Shown here one piece after another: positions 1 through 8,176 of a DNA stretch of 64,000 nt (the stretch's first letter is position 1; each line of letters starts with the position of its first letter). The notes beneath the pieces are model-generated. The model searched no databases, had not been told where the DNA came from, and saw nothing but the letters and a program-made list of their open reading frames with translations. The stretch is taken from contig CAMFHE010000002.1 in the NCBI GenBank assembly GCA_945952045.1, positions 62,001 to 126,000 on the forward strand. The letters are read 5' to 3'. Source of the DNA: an uncultured Rhizobium sp. Lineage in GTDB: Bacteria; Pseudomonadota; Alphaproteobacteria; Rhizobiales; Rhizobiaceae. The position numbers and the translations under genes are program-made.

Positions 1-375
1 ATGGTGGTCGGCCGTCGAGAGCCGGCGGGCAAACGTGTAGGGATGCTCGAAGCTCGTCGAGGCCGTGATGCCGATGCCCAGATGCTTTGTCGCCTGCGCA
101 ATCGGATTGGCGAGCTGAAGCGGATCGGCGACCGGGATCTGGACCCCTTGCAGAAACGCATTGTCGAGATTGCCCTTGTAGACATCGTAATAGCCGATCA
201 CGTCGGCGATGAAGACGGAATCGAAGAACCCGGTCTCCAGAAGTCTGGCGAGGTCCGTCCAGTATTCCAGATCCTTGTATTGCCATGACCTGTCGCGCGG
301 ATGGCGCCAGAGGCCCGGCGACTGATGTCCGACGCAGTTCATTTCGAAGGCGTTGAAGCGAATTGTTTTGGTCAT
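1..375 (-). CDS. LLM-class flavin-dependent monooxygenase, NtaA/SnaA/DszA family (partial, N-terminus)
   Basis: Only the first 125 codons are present; the gene reads leftward off the window. The start at 375 gives MTKTIRFNAFEMNCVGHQSP, the usual N-terminus of this family. About 98 of the 125 residues match the N-terminus of the complete paralogue at 1945-3360, including FIADVIGYYDVYKG and ITASTSFEHPYTFARR. Known family members are two-component FMNH2-dependent monooxygenases (nitrilotriacetate, dibenzothiophene sulfone, other organosulfur or xenobiotic substrates) that need a separate flavin reductase. It lies 74 bases downstream of the FAD/NAD(P)-binding gene on the same strand, so it may belong to the same operon or have its own promoter in the AT-rich gap. 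The substrate is unknown; an organosulfur compound is inferred from the neighbours. Confidence 0.9.
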   Translation of the reverse strand, partial: MTKTIRFNAFEMNCVGHQSPGLWRHPRDRSWQYKDLEYWTDLARLLETGFFDSVFIADVIGYYDVYKGNLDNAFLQGVQIPVADPLQLANPIAQATKHLGIGITASTSFEHPYTFARRLSTADHH

Positions 376-426
376 GGGAATACCGGCTGTTTCAGGAACG
401 GCTGGACATTAGGACGCAGCGCACCG

Positions 427-449
427 AAAGCATAGTTTGTTTATGCTTT
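427..449. promoter_or_regulatory. Perfect 8-bp inverted repeat between two monooxygenase-cluster genes
   Basis: AAAGCATA (427-434), a 7-base spacer and TATGCTTT (442-449) form a perfect inverted repeat immediately after the stop codon (450-452) of the upstream gene. A TATAGACTAT stretch at 451-460 lies beside it, inside the end of that gene. The repeat has no long T-run on either side, so a protein-binding site or weak attenuator for the partial monooxygenase gene is as likely as a terminator. Confidence 0.4.
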
Positions 450-1943
450 TTATAGACTATTAGGGAGAATATTTTTGTCCGCCGGCTTTTGTCGCCGAAG
501 GAGGCTGCCGATCGTCTCGGCCACGAAGATGGCATGCTCGGTCACTTGCGGCAGGCCCATCAGCTCGCCGAAAGTGCCGCGCGCCAGCGGGCCGGCGATG
601 AACAGCGTTTCGGCCGGGCGGCCATCGCTGCCGATCGCCCGGCTCTCCCCATCGACGGCAAGGCCGAGCCCCGGGGCGTCCGCGGTCAGATGGCCGGCCT
701 GCGCCAGACCCGCGAGCAGAGGCTGGCTGCGCAGGATCGCACGATGGTCCGGGCCGGTCGTCACGATGACGGCGTCGAATACGTCGGTGAAATGCCGGCG
801 GCTGTGTCGCTGGCGGAAGGTCACAGCGGCGAGCCCCGCCGCCGGCCGCGCGACATCGACGATCGAAGCCGCATGGAAGCGAAGCGTGCCTTGCCCAACA
901 CGCCGCTCGATGACCGCTTCCACCTGCGGCGCGATGCGGAACCGGTGAACATCCCAATAGGGCCTGAGAAAACGCACGAGACGACGGCGCTCCACGGGCG
1001 GAAGCGTGGACCAGATCTGTCTGCCTTCGCCCCGCAGGCGGTCGAAAACGGCGTGCCAGGTGAGGCCTTGGTCAGCGGCGGCCCGGACGGCCGCGCGCAC
1101 CTCGCGCACCAGCTTACGGGCCGACGTGATCGGCACGGTCGTGAAATCGCCGAAAGGCTCCAGCGCATCGAGATTGTGGCCGCGCGAGCGAAGGCCCCGC
1201 CGCGAGATCGCGGCGATCGGGCCGCGATGCCCCGCCGCATCGAGGCTCGCAATGACGTCCGAAGCCGTCAGTCCCGTGCCGACGACGAGCACGCGGTCGT
1301 CGGGACCGATTGCGTCGAGAGCGCCCGGCCGCGTCGCATCGGCGACATAGCCTCGCGCACCGCCAAGGGCTTGATCGATGAACCCAGGCGCATGCGGCGC
1401 GGGATGGCTGGTCGCAAGCACCACGATATCCGCCTCGATTTGACCGCCGGTGTCATCGATCAGGCGCCAGCGATCCCCGCTGGCGGAAACCGTTCGAACA
1501 GGCACGCGCCGGTGCTCGACAGCGCCAAGCGCGAGGAGCGGTTCGAGTTGAGCCGCGACATAGCGGCCGAAATCGCGCCGACGCGCGAACGCATGACCCT
1601 TTGGCGTCAGCGCGTCGGGGTCATCCGCAAGAGCTCCGGTCGCGGACAGCCAGGCCGGGAAATGCGCCTCATCCCCGGGAATGAGGCTCATGCGCGTCGC
1701 GGGCACGTTGATGCGATGGACAGGGTCGGCGGTGTCATAGGCAAGGCCGGCCCCGACGATGGCGCGCGGCTCGTAAATGACGATGCGGGCATCCACTTTC
1801 AGACCCTGTGCAAGGCGGTATGCGACGGCCGCACCCGTGAAGCCACCGCCGATGATGGCGATGACGGGCCGGTCGTTCCGATCGTCGCCTTGCGTCGATG
1901 CCAATGGCTGCCCTTCTTCCAATGTCGGCAATGCAGCCTTCAT
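450..1943 (-). CDS. FAD/NAD(P)-binding protein (HcaD-like / NAD_binding_9 family)
   Basis: A 497-residue protein with two dinucleotide-binding motifs: GGGFTGAA at residues 32-39 near the N-terminus and VGTGLTAS at about 221-228, plus the ATSH element at about 177-180 seen in two-domain flavoprotein oxidoreductases. It resembles the FAD-NAD(P)-binding family (PF13454) rather than a classical flavin reductase. The start codon at 1943 is one base from the stop of the upstream monooxygenase (TGACATG), so the two are translationally linked. Lying between two paralogous FMNH2-dependent monooxygenases, it could supply reduced flavin or oxidise a product, but this is inference from position. No substrate can be assigned. 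Confidence 0.75.
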   Translation of the reverse strand: MKAALPTLEEGQPLASTQGDDRNDRPVIAIIGGGFTGAAVAYRLAQGLKVDARIVIYEPRAIVGAGLAYDTADPVHRINVPATRMSLIPGDEAHFPAWLSATGALADDPDALTPKGHAFARRRDFGRYVAAQLEPLLALGAVEHRRVPVRTVSASGDRWRLIDDTGGQIEADIVVLATSHPAPHAPGFIDQALGGARGYVADATRPGALDAIGPDDRVLVVGTGLTASDVIASLDAAGHRGPIAAISRRGLRSRGHNLDALEPFGDFTTVPITSARKLVREVRAAVRAAADQGLTWHAVFDRLRGEGRQIWSTLPPVERRRLVRFLRPYWDVHRFRIAPQVEAVIERRVGQGTLRFHAASIVDVARPAAGLAAVTFRQRHSRRHFTDVFDAVIVTTGPDHRAILRSQPLLAGLAQAGHLTADAPGLGLAVDGESRAIGSDGRPAETLFIAGPLARGTFGELMGLPQVTEHAIFVAETIGSLLRRQKPADKNILPNSL

Positions 1944-1944
1944 G

Positions 1945-3360
1945 TCAGATGCCAGCCGATTTCAAGGCCGGGACCGCTTCGGCCTCGCGCCGCTTGACCG
2001 CCTCGATATCGCGATAGCCTTCCGCCGGATGGTTGGCCGGCAGGTAGGGGCCTGCACCGAACAGCTTCTCGCGCAATGTACCCTGGCGATAGGTCCGGGG
2101 ATAGGCATTTCGCTTCTGCAGCTCGGGGACGATCAGGCCGACGACGTCCTCGAAGGTATCCGGCGTCACGGCATAGGCGAGGTTGAAGCCGTCGACATCC
2201 GTGTCTTCCACCCATTCCTGCAGGATATCGGCGATGCGCTCCGGCGAGCCGACGAAGACCGGGCCCATGCCGCCGATCCCGCCGAACTGCGCCAGCTCGT
2301 GGATCGTCCACGACTTGTCGCCGCCGGCGATATGCTCGACGAAGGAGTGGATCGCGTTGGTCTCGACGCGCTCGATGACATCCGTCGGCGCATACTGCCC
2401 GAAGTCGATGCCGCTCCAGCCGGACATGAAGGTCAGCGAACCGTCATAGGAAACATAGGACTTGTAGTCCTCGAATTTCGCCTGCGCTTTCGCTTCCGTC
2501 TCGTCCGTGATGATGGTGACGAGCGTGTAGATGAATACTTTCTTCGGATCGCGGCCCGAGGCGGCGATGCGCGCGCGGATATCTGCGACATAGGTTTTCA
2601 GCACGGATTTCGTCGGCGCGGCGACGAAGATGCATTCGGCATGGGCCGCCGCGAAGGCCTTGCCCGGACCGGAGGCGCCTGCCTGATACAGCACGGGCGT
2701 TCTCTGCGGCGAAGGCTCCGTCAGCCCGTAGCCCGGCACCTCGAAGAAGCGGCCCTTGTGGCCGATCTCGTGCACTTTTTCCGGATGGGTGAAGATGCGG
2801 CCGTCGCGATCGCGCACCACCGCACCTTCCTCCCAGGAGCCTTCGAGCAGCTTGTAGAGCACTTCCAGATATTCGGCCGCCACCTCGTAGCGGTTGTCAT
2901 GCCGGCGCAGCCCGCCCTGCCCGACATTCTTCGCGCCGCTCTCCAGATAGGAGGTCACGATGTTCCATCCCACGCGGCCCTTCGAGTGATGATCGGCCGT
3001 CGCAAGCCTTCTCGCGAAGGTATAGGGGTGCTCGAAGGAAGTGGAGGCGGTGATGCCGATGCCCAGATGTTCGGTGGCGAGCGCGATGGGACCGGCAAGC
3101 TGCAAGGGATCGTTGACCGGGATCTGCGCCGCCTGGCGGATCGCATGATAGTTCGAGCCCTTGTAGACATCGTAATAGCCGATGACATCCGCGATGAAGA
3201 TACCGTCGAAGATGCCCCGCTCCAGCGTGCGGGCGAGGTCCTGCCAGTAGTCGAGATCCTTGTACTTGGACGACTTGTCGCGCGGATGGGCCCAGAGGCC
3301 GGGTGATTGATGGCCGACGCAATTCATGTCGAAGGCGTTGAAACGGATCTGACGGGTCAT
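1945..3360 (-). CDS. LLM-class flavin-dependent monooxygenase, NtaA/SnaA/DszA family
   Basis: A complete 471-residue protein of the bacterial-luciferase-like TIM-barrel fold. The start at 3360 (MTRQIRFNAFDMNCVG) is chosen because it aligns with the paralogue at 1-375; an in-frame ATG 36 bases upstream would add a non-conserved stretch. Family landmarks are STSFEHPYTFARRLATADH (about residues 100-120), GRVGWNIVTS and the C-terminal substrate-loop region. These enzymes use FMNH2 from a partner reductase to oxygenate sulfur, nitrogen or carbon substrates. It is the first gene of a leftward operon with the FAD/NAD(P)-binding gene and is divergent from the DszC/SfnB-like gene at 3569, which favours an organosulfur role. 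Confidence 0.9.
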   Translation of the reverse strand: MTRQIRFNAFDMNCVGHQSPGLWAHPRDKSSKYKDLDYWQDLARTLERGIFDGIFIADVIGYYDVYKGSNYHAIRQAAQIPVNDPLQLAGPIALATEHLGIGITASTSFEHPYTFARRLATADHHSKGRVGWNIVTSYLESGAKNVGQGGLRRHDNRYEVAAEYLEVLYKLLEGSWEEGAVVRDRDGRIFTHPEKVHEIGHKGRFFEVPGYGLTEPSPQRTPVLYQAGASGPGKAFAAAHAECIFVAAPTKSVLKTYVADIRARIAASGRDPKKVFIYTLVTIITDETEAKAQAKFEDYKSYVSYDGSLTFMSGWSGIDFGQYAPTDVIERVETNAIHSFVEHIAGGDKSWTIHELAQFGGIGGMGPVFVGSPERIADILQEWVEDTDVDGFNLAYAVTPDTFEDVVGLIVPELQKRNAYPRTYRQGTLREKLFGAGPYLPANHPAEGYRDIEAVKRREAEAVPALKSAGI

Positions 3361-3430
3361 GGCAGGCGATCTCCAGCAAGGCGGGCTCAAGCCCACCGGG
3401 TGCAGCGAAAATATCGTCTCTCCGGCAAAA

Positions 3431-3475
3431 ATACAAAAATTCTATCTTTTATATGTATTTATATAGGAAATGGCT
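3431..3475. promoter_or_regulatory. AT-rich divergent promoter/operator block
   Basis: The 208-base gap between the divergent genes starting at 3360 and 3569 holds one strongly AT-rich block (3431-3470) in otherwise GC-rich DNA. It contains AAAATTCTAT at 3436-3445, which reads ATAGAATTTT on the minus strand and matches the core found upstream of the ssu genes at 14104 and 14401. It probably carries the promoter elements for both directions. No exact -35/-10 pair is assigned. Confidence 0.45.
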
Positions 3476-3568
3476 TTCCTCGCCGGAGACCGGCCGCTTT
3501 GGGAAGATGCGGATGATTTTGCGGGACTTCCCGTCCCGCCAACCACCATCAACGGCAGGAGATCGCCC

Positions 3569-4780
3569 ATGACCGCTCTTCATCTCGTTCCGGACCCAGC
3601 CCTCCAGGACGACCGCACCCGCCTCTTCGCCAAGGCCGAAGAGATTTCCGCGGATCTCGCAAGACGCGGCGCCGCGCTCGACATCGAAGGCAAGCCGCCT
3701 TTCGCGGAAATCGCGCGGCTGAAGGAAGAGGGGCTGCTGACGGCGCTTCATCCCGTCAAGATCGGCGGCGGCGGGCTCGACTGGGTGGACGGGCTGAGGC
3801 TCGTGCGCATCCTCGCGCGCGGCGAAAGCTCAATCGGCCAGCTGCTCGGCTATCACTATGTCAACAGCCAGTATGTCTACTGGGCGGCGGATGACCCGGA
3901 CAAAGCATGGGACCTCGGCGTCGAAACGGTGGCGAAAAAGCTCTACTGGGGCGCCGCCGTCAATCCGCGCGACCCGGGCCTTACGCTGACGAAGGCCGGC
4001 GACCACTATCTCCTGAACGGCAGAAAGACCTTCTCGACGGGTGCGCGCGTCTCGGACCGCATCAATGCCAACGCCGCTTATGGCGACGAGATCGCGAACC
4101 TGGTCCTGCCCACCGACCGCGCCGGCTATATCGCCAATGACGATTGGGACAATATCGGCCAGCGGCTCTCCGACAGCGGCAGCGTCGAGTTCCGCGACTA
4201 CGCCGTTTACGAGAGCGACTTCCTGCTGCCGCTTCTCGCAAGCGATGCCGCGCCCGCCGTGCAGGCGACCTTCAACACGCCGCTGATCCAGCTCGTCTTC
4301 GTGAACTTCTACCTCGGCACGGCCCAAGGCGCGCTCGATGCCGCTATCGATTACATCCGCACCACGACCCGGCCGTGGATCACCTCCGGCGTCGAACGCG
4401 CCGCGGACGATCCCTATATCCTCGAGCGTGTCGGCGAATTCCGCGCCGCGCTAAAAGCCTCCGCAGCCCTTGCCGACAGCGCGGCCGCAATCGTCCAGAG
4501 CGCGCTTGCCCGCGGCGCGGCCCTCACCGCCCGCGAACGGGGCGAGGCCGCCATCGCCGCCTACGAGGCCAAGGTCAACGCGACCCATGTTTCGCTCGAG
4601 GTCACCTCTCGCGTCTTTGAACTGACCGGCGCCCGCTCCACCGCCGGCCACCACCGTTTCGACCGCTACTGGCGCAACGTGCGCACCCACACGCTGCACG
4701 ATCCGGTGTTCTACAAGGCGCGCGAGGTCGGCGATTTCGCGCTGAACGGCCATGTGCCGGAGCCGAGCCTCTATAGCTAG
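3569..4780 (+). CDS. Acyl-CoA-dehydrogenase-fold monooxygenase, DszC/SfnB-like
   Basis: A 403-residue protein. The start at 3569 is preceded by an AGGAG ribosome-binding site about 8 bases upstream; an upstream in-frame ATG at 3470 lies in the promoter block and is rejected. It has the acyl-CoA dehydrogenase fold, but the C-terminus carries WRNVRTHTLHDP near residue 368, the signature shared by the DszC, SfnB and related flavin-dependent monooxygenases that work on sulfur compounds rather than CoA thioesters. The SfnB paralogue at 4922-6136 has the same ending (WRNARTHTLHDP). The gene is monocistronic, with a strong terminator downstream at 4853-4892. Substrate unknown; organosulfur use is inferred from family and context. 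Confidence 0.85.
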   Translation: MTALHLVPDPALQDDRTRLFAKAEEISADLARRGAALDIEGKPPFAEIARLKEEGLLTALHPVKIGGGGLDWVDGLRLVRILARGESSIGQLLGYHYVNSQYVYWAADDPDKAWDLGVETVAKKLYWGAAVNPRDPGLTLTKAGDHYLLNGRKTFSTGARVSDRINANAAYGDEIANLVLPTDRAGYIANDDWDNIGQRLSDSGSVEFRDYAVYESDFLLPLLASDAAPAVQATFNTPLIQLVFVNFYLGTAQGALDAAIDYIRTTTRPWITSGVERAADDPYILERVGEFRAALKASAALADSAAAIVQSALARGAALTARERGEAAIAAYEAKVNATHVSLEVTSRVFELTGARSTAGHHRFDRYWRNVRTHTLHDPVFYKAREVGDFALNGHVPEPSLYS

Positions 4781-4784
4781 CCGG

Positions 4785-4816
4785 CAAAAAGGCCGCAATC
4801 CTTGCGGATTGCGGCC
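4785..4816 (-). terminator. Rho-independent terminator of the sfnB operon
   Basis: GGCCGCAATCC (4791-4801), loop TTGC and GGATTGCGGCC (4806-4816) form a perfect 11-bp stem. On the minus strand it is followed by TTTTT (4786-4790), so it ends transcripts from the SfnB gene whose stop is at 4922. Confidence 0.85.
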
Positions 4817-4852
4817 CAACGACTGCTAGCCGCCACGAGGGCAGATATCTGC

Positions 4853-4900
4853 GGCTCTATCGCTTTCCTGAAATCAGAAAAGCGATAGAGCCGTTTGTTT
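4853..4900 (+). terminator. Rho-independent terminator of the DszC/SfnB-like gene
   Basis: GGCTCTATCGCTTT (4853-4866) and AAAGCGATAGAGCC (4879-4892) make a perfect 14-bp stem with a 12-base loop, followed by GTTTGTTTTG on the plus strand. It serves the rightward gene ending at 4780 and, with the opposing terminator at 4785-4816, insulates the two convergent units. Confidence 0.8.
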
Positions 4901-4921
4901 TGAGGATTTTCCGAAAGCCTG

Positions 4922-6136
4922 TCAGAGCGCGCCATTCTTCGGGGGAATGGTCCCGTTCAGGTGATAGTTGCCGACGACGTGGTACTTCCAGCGCACCGGG
5001 TCATGCAGCGTGTGGGTCCGGGCGTTGCGCCAATGGCGTTCCAGATTGAGGGAGCGCCTGGTGGCCGATGTGCCGGCGAGTTCGAAGAGAATATTGGTGG
5101 CGTCGATTGCAAGCTCTGTCGTCAGGACCTTGGCGGCGGCGACGGAAAGCGTGGCGGCGACGGCCGTCTCTTCGTTGAGCGACACCTGGGCGCGATCCAC
5201 CTTGTGGCCGGCGCGCTCCAGCGTTGCCTCGGCGGCCTCCAGGCGAATGGCGAGGTCGCCGATCTTTGCGATTGTCAGCGGATCGTCGGAGGCGCGCTCG
5301 ACGCCGCTGTCCATCCAGGGCCGCGCCCGCTCGCGCACAAAGCCGATCGTCTCCTTGATCGCCGCCCGGGCGATCCCGAGATCGACGCCGGCATGGATGA
5401 TCTGGCCGACGGAACCGATCGTACCGGGGCGCTCGAAACCGTTCTGATGCGCGATGACGGCGTCCGCCGGCACGTAGACGTCCGAGAGGATCGTCGTGCC
5501 GCTGCCTGTCGTGCGCTGGCCGAAGCCGTCCCAGTCGTCGACGATCTCGATGCCCTGCGTGCCGCGCGGCGCGAAGGCCATGTTGAGCCTGCCCGCGGGA
5601 TCGACGGCGAAGATCGTGATCCAATGGGCGAAGAGCACGCCGGTCGAATAGAACTTCCGGCCGTTGATGCGGAAGCCTGCGGCGTCCGGCGTGATGCGGG
5701 TATTGTAATCCCCGACGGTCTTCGTGCCCACCTCGGAAAGCGCATTGCCGAACCGGTCGCCGGCGAGCGCCCGCCCGAAATAGAAACGCTTCTGCGCATC
5801 GCTGCCATCGTGCCGCAGCGCCTCCAGAATGTAGAAGTGGTTCTGCGGGATCTGGCCGATCGAGCTGTCGGCTTCCGAGAGGATGGCCGTGACCTCGGCG
5901 AGGACGGCGTTCGACACGTCGATGCCGCCATATTCCTCCGGGACGGTGATGGCGAGCAGCCCCGAGGCGGAAAGCCGGTCCAGCTCCTCATGCGGCAGGG
6001 CTCTTTCGAAATCCCGCCGGCTGGCGCCGCTCTCGAACTGCGCGGCGAGCGCGCGGGCGACGGAAAGAGCCTCTTCCTCGCTCTCGATACGCCGCACGGT
6101 TCCGGAGTTGTCGGCGAGTTTGATGACGCTGCTCAT
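4922..6136 (-). CDS. sfnB: SfnB-family sulfur acquisition oxidoreductase
   Basis: A 404-residue acyl-CoA-dehydrogenase-fold flavoprotein of the SfnB type, the family tied to sulfur acquisition from dimethyl sulfone and sulfonates in pseudomonads. The start MSSVIKLADN at 6136 is chosen; a longer frame to 6382 runs into the permease gene and is rejected. Landmarks are VPEEYGGIDV, the QIPQNHFYILE element, GRKFYSTGVLFAHW and WRNARTHTLHDP near the C-terminus. It follows the permease gene by 13 bases and is the last gene of a ribose-type ABC operon, which ties that importer to sulfur nutrition. Probably an FMNH2- or FAD-dependent monooxygenase; the exact substrate is unknown. Confidence 0.9.
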   Translation of the reverse strand: MSSVIKLADNSGTVRRIESEEEALSVARALAAQFESGASRRDFERALPHEELDRLSASGLLAITVPEEYGGIDVSNAVLAEVTAILSEADSSIGQIPQNHFYILEALRHDGSDAQKRFYFGRALAGDRFGNALSEVGTKTVGDYNTRITPDAAGFRINGRKFYSTGVLFAHWITIFAVDPAGRLNMAFAPRGTQGIEIVDDWDGFGQRTTGSGTTILSDVYVPADAVIAHQNGFERPGTIGSVGQIIHAGVDLGIARAAIKETIGFVRERARPWMDSGVERASDDPLTIAKIGDLAIRLEAAEATLERAGHKVDRAQVSLNEETAVAATLSVAAAKVLTTELAIDATNILFELAGTSATRRSLNLERHWRNARTHTLHDPVRWKYHVVGNYHLNGTIPPKNGAL

Positions 6137-6149
6137 GGCGATATTCCTT

Positions 6150-7127
6150 TTACGATGCGGCGGCGGCCTTGCGATTGGCGAAGCCGATGGCAAGGACGGA
6201 GAAAATGAGAAGGCCGGTGCCGACCTGCTGCCAGTAGAAATTGAGGCCCGACAGCAGCAGTCCGTTGGCAACGATCCCGAGAAGCGCAACGCCGAGCACC
6301 GTGCCCGGGACATTGGGCCGGCCATGCGGATCGAAAGTCGTGCCGATGAAGGTGGCGCCGATGGCGTTGAGCAGGAAGGCATTGCCGGAAGACGGGATAT
6401 AGACGGTGACGGTCGAGGTGAGGACCAGACCGACGACGGCCGCGATCGTCGAGACGAGGATGTAGGTCAGGGCCGTGACGCGGCCGAGGCGGAGCCCCGA
6501 ATAGCGCACGACGCTCGCCTGGATGCCGGTCGCCACCACCACCCGGCCGAACCGGGTGCGGGCGAGCACGAGCCAGGCGCCGGCGATGACGAGGCCGGCG
6601 ACGAGGAGCGGAACGGGAATGCCGGCGACCGCGCCATGGCCGAGAAAGCGGAAACCGTCCGGCACGCCCGCCGGCGGCAGGTAGACGGGATTGCCGCCAT
6701 TGGTCAGCAATTGCTGCACGCTGCGGCCGACGAAGAGCGTCCCGAGGGTCGCGAGGAAGGGCGAAATACCGATCCCGGCGATCAGCAGCGCGTTGAACAG
6801 CCCGACCAGGGCCCCACCCGCCAATCCGCCAAGGATCGCCAGCGGGATCGGCTGCCCGGCGAGCACCAGGGACACGAAGGCGAAGCTTGCGAAATCGATC
6901 GCCGTTCCCACGGAGAGGTCGATGCCGCCGGCCGAGACGGCGAAGGTCATGGCGATCGAGACGATGGCGAGCAGCGCGACATTGTTGACGAGGACGCTCA
7001 CCAGGTTGGCGCTCGTCAGGAAGCCCGGCGCAAACGTGGCGAAGATCGAGAACACGCCGGCAAGCGCCGCGACGAGGGCGTATCGCCCGAGCGTGTGCGT
7101 GATCGATGCAAGAACGGCGCCGGACAT
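6150..7127 (-). CDS. Ribose-type ABC transporter permease (BPD_transp_2 family), second permease
   Basis: A 325-residue, very hydrophobic inner-membrane protein of the RbsC/branched-chain permease family. The family motif GGIDLSVG is at residues 67-74. Its start overlaps the stop of the preceding permease gene by one base (TGATG), so the two are co-translated and probably form a heterodimeric channel. It lies between the other permease and sfnB. Sugar-type permeases of this family move ribose, xylose, autoinducer-2 and similar polar compounds; in this setting a sulfur-containing polar molecule is the likely cargo, by inference. Confidence 0.88.
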   Translation of the reverse strand: MSGAVLASITHTLGRYALVAALAGVFSIFATFAPGFLTSANLVSVLVNNVALLAIVSIAMTFAVSAGGIDLSVGTAIDFASFAFVSLVLAGQPIPLAILGGLAGGALVGLFNALLIAGIGISPFLATLGTLFVGRSVQQLLTNGGNPVYLPPAGVPDGFRFLGHGAVAGIPVPLLVAGLVIAGAWLVLARTRFGRVVVATGIQASVVRYSGLRLGRVTALTYILVSTIAAVVGLVLTSTVTVYIPSSGNAFLLNAIGATFIGTTFDPHGRPNVPGTVLGVALLGIVANGLLLSGLNFYWQQVGTGLLIFSVLAIGFANRKAAAAS

Positions 7128-8176
7128 CAGATCGCTCCCTTGCGGCGGATGAGCGTCGTGGCGGAGACGACGGCGAGGATGAGGAGGCCCTGGACGCCGC
7201 TCACCAGCGTCGAGGAAATGTTGAGAAGCTGGAAGCCGTTGATGAGAATGCCGACGAAAAGCGCCGAAAGCAGCGTGCCTGTGATGGTCGGCACCAGACG
7301 GCGCGAAAAGACGGAGCCCAGGAGCGCGGTGACGACGACCGGCAACAGCATGTCGCCCGCACCCGTCGTGCTTCCCGAGAGGTAGGCGACCGAGAGGATG
7401 CCGGCAAGGCCGCCGCAGAGCCCGCTGGCGACGAACGAGCCGGCGACGAAACGCTTGACGGGCAGGCCCGCCGCCCGCGCCGCGTCGGGAATTTCGCCAA
7501 CGGCATAAAGCCGCAGGCCAAGCGGCGTATATTGCACGATGGCCGCGACGAACAGCGTGAAGACGAGGAGCACATAGGCGAGCACCGGCAGGCCGAGGAA
7601 ACCGCCGGCCGACAGCGCCGAGAGGAAATCGGACGACGCCGGGACCACCGTATTCTGCGTCAGCACCAGTTCCAGGCCCGCCACGACGTTCATCACGGCA
7701 AGCGTGGCGAGCAACGGCACGATGCCGGCAAGCGTGACGGCTGCGGCATTGACCGCGCCGATCGCCAGCCCCGTGCCAAGCGCGCCGAGGATTGCCAGCC
7801 CATCGCCGTAACCGGCCTGCGAGAGCGTGGCGTAAACCGCAGCGGAGAGGCCCATATTGGCGGCGAGCGACAGATCGATCCCGCCCGTCACCACATTCGA
7901 TCCGCCGGCAATGACGACGATGGTGAGGCCGATGGCCAGCACGCCGGCAATCGCCGACTGGCCGAGCACGTTGCCGATATTGAAGACCGTCAGGAAGAAA
8001 GGCGCAGAAACGGCGAAAAAGACGAAGACGCCGAGGAAGACGGCCAGCGCGCCGCCGCGCAAGGCGAGGGTGGCGAGCCGGCGGCGGATCGGCGTCGTGA
8101 TGGCCTGCGGAGGCGCGGCGCGGCCCGTCTCGGTTTCGAGTGCGGCGGTCGGGGCATAGGTGGCGTCAGCCAGCAT
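7127..8176 (-). CDS. Ribose-type ABC transporter permease, first permease
   Basis: A 349-residue multi-spanning membrane protein with the RbsC-family motif GGIDLSLA at residues 98-105, after an N-terminal cytoplasmic extension of about 40 residues. The start at 8176 lies 11 bases inside the end of the ATPase gene, and the stop overlaps the next permease gene by one base, showing tight operon coupling. It pairs with the permease at 6150-7127. The ligand is undetermined. Confidence 0.88.
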   Translation of the reverse strand: MLADATYAPTAALETETGRAAPPQAITTPIRRRLATLALRGGALAVFLGVFVFFAVSAPFFLTVFNIGNVLGQSAIAGVLAIGLTIVVIAGGSNVVTGGIDLSLAANMGLSAAVYATLSQAGYGDGLAILGALGTGLAIGAVNAAAVTLAGIVPLLATLAVMNVVAGLELVLTQNTVVPASSDFLSALSAGGFLGLPVLAYVLLVFTLFVAAIVQYTPLGLRLYAVGEIPDAARAAGLPVKRFVAGSFVASGLCGGLAGILSVAYLSGSTTGAGDMLLPVVVTALLGSVFSRRLVPTITGTLLSALFVGILINGFQLLNISSTLVSGVQGLLILAVVSATTLIRRKGAI

